A stretch of DNA of 64,000 nucleotides from Mactra quadrangularis (lineage: Eukaryota > Mollusca > Bivalvia > Venerida > Mactridae): positions 36,693,267 to 36,757,266 of the forward strand of contig CM046308.1 of the NCBI GenBank assembly GCA_025267735.1, in the 5' to 3' direction. Shown in pieces: positions 58,985-64,000 of this stretch (position 1 is the stretch's first letter; every line of letters starts with the position of its first letter). The translations under genes were made by a program, and so were the position numbers. The notes beneath the pieces are model-generated. The model made no database searches. It saw only the letters and a list, made by a program, of their open reading frames with translations, and was not told the origin of the DNA.

Positions 58985-59889
58985 AAATTACTATTTCTAA
59001 GTAATAGAATAAAAGATGGGTCCATTTACTCCAACAAAAAATATGCGCGAAAAAATAGGAATTATACAAATTATATTATTTATAACTTTAAACAAGCCTA
59101 GTTTTTGTTTTAATTATCTGATTTTAAAATTTAAAACATATGGGAAAACCACATTATCTAAGCTTTGAAATGTTAATAAGTCTTAAGAAATAAATTGAGT
59201 AACAAAAAAGTTACGGGGTGGGTTCATGGAATCGTTACGATTTTTTTGGGTTAAATATCTGTGTATGGGAATATATAACGACCAATACACTTACATTGGA
59301 CGTAGCTGTGTTCAAATGCATGCGTATCAGTAATCTACCGTCCGAATTTGTTCAACTTACCTTTTCTGAAAATGGCATGTTCATAGCTTTTAAATGATAT
59401 ATTAATTATGAATCCATTCAAAAATGAAATTTTTAAAGGTGGGTCCATTTGCTCCAACATCAAAACTATACGCGCCAAAATTAACGAAGATAACACCAAA
59501 CTTTGAATGCTCGTAGAATTCGTTTTAATAATCATATTTTAAAAAGTATAACATATTTGAAAACTACATTACCTTAGCATTCAAATAATGTAAAAAATTT
59601 AAAAATATGTTGAGAAATAAAAAAGTTAAGGGGTGGGTCCATGGAATCATTGCGATATTTTTGGGGTAAAATATCGCTGAAAAATGAGTCATATTCAACT
59701 TAAATAAATATATCTTTATCACCGTCAAATTTCTCTTTTGTTTACATTTTCGGAAAGCATATTGTCTCATCTTTCAAATGGTACCTTCATCTTAGAAATA
59801 TATTCATTATTAAGAAAGTTAAGGGGTGGGTCCATGTAATCGTTCCCAAATTCGTTAAATGTATAGGTGGGTCCATGGAATACACCTGT
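58985..59889 (-). repeat. Composite repeat B, inverted counterpart of 49962-51220
   Basis: On the minus strand it reads ACAGGTGTATTCCATGGACC, then the same alternating modules in the same order as repeat A. It ends abruptly at 59889 at the same base where repeat A starts. Confidence 0.75.
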
Positions 59890-59977
59890 TTCATTTTAAT
59901 GTTAAATTGTAAATATGGTACAATTTTTAGTGTTTTGAGTATAGCAAATCCGAAATGGAAGCTCTTGAGAGTAAATT

Positions 59978-60695
59978 CGGCGGAAAGATCAAATATTTGT
60001 TGCTGGTCTAATCTAAACTCCATTGTTTATTTCGGCCTACGGAAATAGCCGAGTGATTACGATTATAGAGCGTCAGTCCCGAGTAAAGTCCGTTATACGG
60101 TCCGGTAGACGATATAGTTCATTTTGACCGTTTCCGTACGTGATCGCCGATAAACGCGTTATATACTGTTGAAAAATGACAAAGTTGAACTCAATTTTTT
60201 TTCATACATAGTATTATACATGATAAAATTTGAAAATCTTATGCTATGTGAAAACTGTTCTCTTGATAATGACTAATTAGTAAAAGCTCATTACACCCAT
60301 TACGCTTTCAAATGATTCTTTTAAGCAAGGACTCTATATGGAAAGATCAAATAATTTTTGCTGGTTAAATCTAAAGTTTTTTCGGCCTACGGAAATAGCC
60401 GAGTGATTACGACTAGAGAGCGTCAAGACCGAATAAAGTCCAGTATACGGTCCGGTAGGTGATATAGTTCATTTTGACCGTTTCCATACGTGATCGCCGA
60501 TAGACACGTTATGTACTGTTGAAAAATAAAAAAGTTGAACACAAATATTTTTTATTCATAGAATTATTCATGATAAAATTTGAAAATCTTATGCAATAAT
60601 GTGAAAACTGTTCTCTTGATAATGACTATTAAGAAAAAGCTTATTACACACACTACGCTTTCAAATGATTGTTTAAAGCAAGGACTCTATATAAC
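59978..60695 (+). repeat. Tandem duplication, ~358-bp unit x 2
   Basis: Units begin GGAAAGATCAAATA at 59980 and 60338 and share TTTCGGCCTACGGAAATAGC, TTCATTTTGACCGTTTCC and CTTGATAATGACTA blocks, with about ten percent divergence by eye. A TTAAGCAAGGACTCTATAT block closes each unit. Confidence 0.75.
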
Positions 60696-60699
60696 ATGT

Positions 60700-61150
60700 T
60701 ATATAGGGCCCTTGTATTAAGTTAACAAAGTATATGTCAGACAATTTTTGTACTATGAATTATGCTAGACCAATTTATCCGCTAATAAGACCACCCCGCT
60801 AATAAGACCACTTTTTTAAAGAACGGTCAGTGGTCTTAATAGAGGGGTTCCAGTGTACTTGTGTACAGGTTGAATTCTGGATGTTTTGCATGATTATTAC
60901 TGCTATCAAATAAAGCCTCGTTCTCACCAAATTAGTTACTGAAGGCTCAAGTTGACTGATCTGAAACTCGACAGAAGAAAAGGGGGGGGGTTATGAATTT
61001 TTACTCAAGTGGCCTCAAATCAAGACTGATTTGGCTACTAAAATTATGGATAGCAGACGATCTGGCCACCAAAGCTGACATGGAATTGACCACCATAAAC
61101 AAATAAAAACTGTCACAATGATCGTCAAAACATTATTTATTCGATATATT
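60700..61150. other. Spacer, no gene seen
   Basis: Contains a repeated CCGCTAATAAGACCAC motif (60779-60810) and a poly-G run at 60983-60992. No splice-bounded coding segment. Confidence 0.45.
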
Positions 61151-61152
61151 GA

Positions 61153-61400
61153 GTAAAATCTGCCAAACATGCAGTCAAACAGCTTCCAGTAAGAGAAATA
61201 CAAAATGCATTAATGTTGCTGGACGTTATTAAAAACTTTGCGTTGCCCACAAAGTAACCAGGCCAAATGAAATTGAATGCTATAAGGACGAAAGTATTGC
61301 ACGTATGATGGGTCATTTCAATCAGAAGATTTCTGTTTTAGAGAGGAACCTGAATGAGATATTTGTTGAGAAGCTGTTGCTACCAGAGTGGGAAAGTTAA
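61153..61400 (+). pseudogene. Unidentified coding remnant with a frameshift
   Basis: A plus-strand frame reads ...AVKQLPVREIQNALMLLDVI then KNFALPTK and hits TAA at 61255. The frame one base back continues without a gap as VTRPNEIECYKDESIARMM, GHFNQKISVLERNLNEIFVE and KLLLPEWES, ending at TAA 61398-61400. Composition and flow look like real protein, so a single-base shift near 61254 in a former exon (host or transposon) is the simplest reading. I do not recognise the family. Confidence 0.4.
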
Positions 61401-61448
61401 CAATACTAAATTAGAAGGTAATGCTAGAACTTGAAACAAAGTGTTCCA

Positions 61449-61783
61449 ATAAGGGACCTTAGTCATTCATTTCCCTTTGTATACTCTTCAAATAGGTAGG
61501 TCCAATTAGTTGGATTACTCGGATGTCAATTTGCCAAAAATAATCTTAAATAACATTTTTGTAAATCATTTTATTTGTTTGAAAATCAAGCTAAGTATTT
61601 TTAGGGTTACGAACTTTCTAAATTTCACCACTTCTGTTAATATCTTCATTAACAAGAAAGAAATATTTTGTTATCCTTACATACGACTTCAATAAAATCC
61701 GAGGGTTCCAACTGTAAAGACCTACTTACCAATTGGATTGCTTCAGATTTTATCAGAGAAAGATAACTGACAAAAGTCCTTAA
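61449..61783. mobile_element. MITE, copy 3 of the 19888 family (inverted)
   Basis: Reverse orientation relative to the other two; ends AAGGGACCTTAGTCATTCAT and AGATAACTGACAAAAGTCCTT-like sequence. Confidence 0.7.
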
Positions 61784-61892
61784 TAGCCGTAAACAAAATG
61801 TTAGAAATGTTGCTAAACCGTCAGAAAATCAATTCAAATACAGCATAAACATCAATTATTAGGTCCTAATCAAATATGTTAAGGACATTTAC

Positions 61893-63527
61893 CAGGTTTG
61901 AGGTTGAGTTCCGTTTTGTTTTGTTTGGTATATTCCTTGGATACGATGAAGTATTGGAATTTCTTCTTGAGTTCAAGTATTTTGTTTAACTCTTCATCAG
62001 ATATCAGTTCTTTCTCTGTTTCAATGTCACTGTCTTCATCAATATCAACATTGTGATCTGAAATGTATTTGACAAGGTTGGGTCAATAACAATAAACTTG
62101 CTTTCTGTTTAATTATTTTTTGGTTGGGTCGCCGTAGCAACATACTGCATAGGTCATATTAAGGTGGTCAGACATCCTACTCCATTTCCTGCACAAACAA
62201 AGTCTCTAGACTTAGCTGTTAACCCTCGAACAGTTAACTGGTGTTTCTGTTCAACATAATTTTAAGATTGACTGTAATGGCTTACAGCCTTTAGTGAAGA
62301 AATCTGTTCTTTCATAATACAGATTTTCCTTTAATTATAAGGTGTATTAGGATGTTAACGGCTAATGGAAGAGTGAGTGAGTATTGATTACAAACAATGG
62401 TCCAAGAAAGCTAAGTTAGGTGCCCTGGCTGCCGTAAAAGACCTTAATTTGTGTTGGCATGGCGTTAAACCTAATGCATAAAAAGAAGCAAATTGTACGT
62501 ATCGAAGGGCATGTTTGCCATTGAGATGCTCGTCACATTGTTTACGTTGGAGATGTCTGCTTTTTTCAGAAGATACTTAAGTCGTATGGCCTTTTCTAGG
62601 TCGTGTTTGGTCAAGAGTTTGGCTTTTGTCATTGGAGGGGAAGCGTATTTAGGTCCAAGCGATATATTCAGGTTGAGTGAACTTAATTCTTTATTTTACT
62701 TGTACAATATGCATATATATTTACCTCTGTTCAATTCCTCATGTGTATCTTTAGTTACTTTTCCATCTTCTTCAAATGAGAGTTCTTTCTTAGCGTCTTC
62801 ATACATATTTGCTAAGTTTCTGGATTCGTCATATTCCTGTGAAAATTAAAGAAAATATGCGTTCGTTAAAGAGATGAATTACATATATAGCATGTAAATC
62901 TGTAGAAAATTTAGAAATTACAATCTGTTACCAAAATCTGGTTCACTGACGTTTGTATCAATTGGAAGTACTGTGGCTTTCATTTGGTTTTACCGGTACA
63001 CTGCATCTTGTGTTCCAAACCTTTGATCATAAACCACCGCGAGATGGTTTCCCACCTTGAAAACTTCGATTTAACTACATTGTATAATTAGACTGATTTT
63101 CTATTTCTGTCTTAAATGTCATTTACGGAGGTCTTTAAATATATTTTATGAAGTTGTCACATGCCAACCAAGTTTTCACATCTTGTTGGTGTAGTTAAAA
63201 CTTTTATTCCAACTGTACAATGTTGTTTGATTTAGCCAATGAATGAAACATTAGATTGTAAAAATGAAATAATGCTTCTTTAAAGATCACCATTGTAATT
63301 GCAAATTATGTGGTTTTTTTCACTTTTTTAAGCCCAAATAACTTAATTTCTGACAGTTCTGTTACGACTATTAATTTCGATGATCCCAACGACGGAACTT
63401 TACTGAACCAATATGATATTAATATTTTACCTGAAACTTTGGACATTCAATATATCTATAGAAAGATTCATTTGTTGCTAGATGTTCGATCAGATCCCTA
63501 ATTGTGTCATTTCTAAATGTTGTACCA
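61893..63527 (-). CDS. Unidentified acidic, charged protein (three internal exons)
   Basis: Exons 63527-63431, 62836-62725 and 62057-61893 on the minus strand have consensus splice sites and matching phases (1+96, 112, 2+163 nt). Encoded blocks: GTTFRNDTIRDLIEHLATNE, SFYRYIECPKFQEYDESRNL, ANMYEDAKKELSFEEDGKVT, KDTHEELNRDHNVDIDEDSD, IETEKELISDEELNKILELK and KKFQYFIVSKEYTKQNKTEL. Acidic and probably helical; no signal peptide, membrane segment or catalytic motif is visible. Both ends lie outside what I can see, and no downstream exon was found between 56.3 and 61.9 kb. I do not recognise it. Introns hold SINE pieces at 62120-62220 and 62335-62475. Confidence 0.6.
62110..62475. mobile_element. 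SINE family 3 tail (-) and family 2 tail (+) fragments
   Basis: 62120-62230 resembles the family 3 tail (GCCGTAGCAACATACTGCAT, ACTTAGCTGTTAACC). 62335-62475 carries the family 2 tail (AAGCTAAGTTAGG, GGCATGGCGTTAAACC). Both are fragments within an intron. Confidence 0.45.
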
Positions 63528-63907
63528 CTGTAAATAAATCATTATTTTAATAAGTTAGATTATTAGCAGAAGCTTGACTTTCTATATCGCACTTAGAAAA
63601 AAACTCTCCTTCATGTAATAAAGCACCAAGATTGCAACGCATCGAATCACCCTTCTATGGAAGTGCTTGTCAAACTGGCATCATAACACCAAAGAAAAAG
63701 ATTAATCTAAAATCCACTTAGCCATTTGATAAATAAGACATCGACTGGCGTACCTGCTGCAATCAACGATTATTAAATTGACTCTTAGAACTATAAAGCA
63801 GATAATCATCAACATCTTATTACGTGTCAGGCAACCAATTTTATTTATTTTTAGCTCAATTATTATGATTTATATGGTTTAATTATCTTAAGTAATATAT
63901 AACATAG
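63528..63907. other. No gene seen
   Basis: AT-rich sequence upstream (gene sense) of the last exon recognised; no further exon of the minus-strand gene could be placed. Confidence 0.4.
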
Positions 63908-64000
63908 CCGCCCGGCTAGCTCAGTTGGTAGCCCGCAAGTCTACTAGCACGCAAGTCTACGGTTCCCGGGCGGGGCATACTTGCGTGGAGCTTGGTCATG
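63908..64000 (+). mobile_element. SINE family 3 head, truncated by the window end
   Basis: GCCCGGCTAGCTCAGTTGGTAG is a clear box A-like tRNA head; CGGTTCCCGGGCGGGGCATAC and GTGGAGCTTGGTCATG follow as in 38217-38515. The stretch between box A and box B carries a short duplicated GCAAGTCTACT word. Confidence 0.7.

Noticed and set aside
63908..64000. Possible functional tRNA gene
   Set aside because: Box A/B-like sequences are present but the cloverleaf does not close and the flanking body matches the SINE at 38217.

Overview
AT-rich animal nuclear DNA with spliced genes: short exons, consensus GT..AG introns and kilobase-scale introns. The protein-coding content (a mitochondria-eating-protein-like C-terminus, PPM1K, RFC3, a macro-domain PARP, Twinkle exons) and the many short non-autonomous transposons and tRNA-derived SINEs suggest a lophotrochozoan, most likely a bivalve mollusc. 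That assignment is inference; no species-specific marker was identified.

Layout. 1-206: last exon of a plus-strand gene resembling the C-terminal domain of mitochondria-eating protein (MIEAP/SPATA18). 207-5743: repeats and probable 3' UTR sequence. 5744-11647 (-): complete four-coding-exon PPM1K-type mitochondrial PP2C phosphatase, probable non-coding first exon near 12950. 12950-13244: compact divergent promoter with a palindromic CRE/ATF site. 13245-18960 (+): complete eight-exon RFC3, 355 aa, with a poly(A) signal at 20362. 20370-24850: MITE/SINE-rich spacer. 24854-43511 (-): complete eleven-coding-exon macro-PARP (729 aa, two macro domains plus an ART domain with an H-Y-E triad), probable 5' UTR exon near 49845 and an ISRE-like site at 49912. 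49962-59889: block bounded by two inverted copies of a composite repeat; it holds decayed SGNH-like and Ulp1-like transposon coding sequence, three in-frame exons of the mtDNA helicase Twinkle, and a 379-bp tandem array. 61153-61400 (+): frameshifted coding remnant. 61893-63527 (-): three exons of an unidentified acidic protein.

Functional themes. PPM1K (mitochondrial branched-chain amino acid control) and RFC3 (replication clamp loader) share a promoter region but are functionally unrelated. The macro-PARP is probably a stress or innate-immunity ADP-ribosyltransferase. The MIEAP-like and Twinkle pieces are mitochondrial quality-control and mtDNA-maintenance genes but are incomplete here.

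Most of the window is mobile DNA. It includes hAT-type MITEs with exact 8-bp target duplications, a 773-bp fold-back element 13 bp downstream of the macro-PARP stop codon, and a family of tandem-repeat-cored elements (5' ACAAG..., 3' hairpin then GTATAAAA or GAGCTAAAA). One member of that family is nested inside a SINE, which fixes its ends. All exon coordinates were derived by eye from splice consensus, reading phase and family similarity; none was checked against transcripts.
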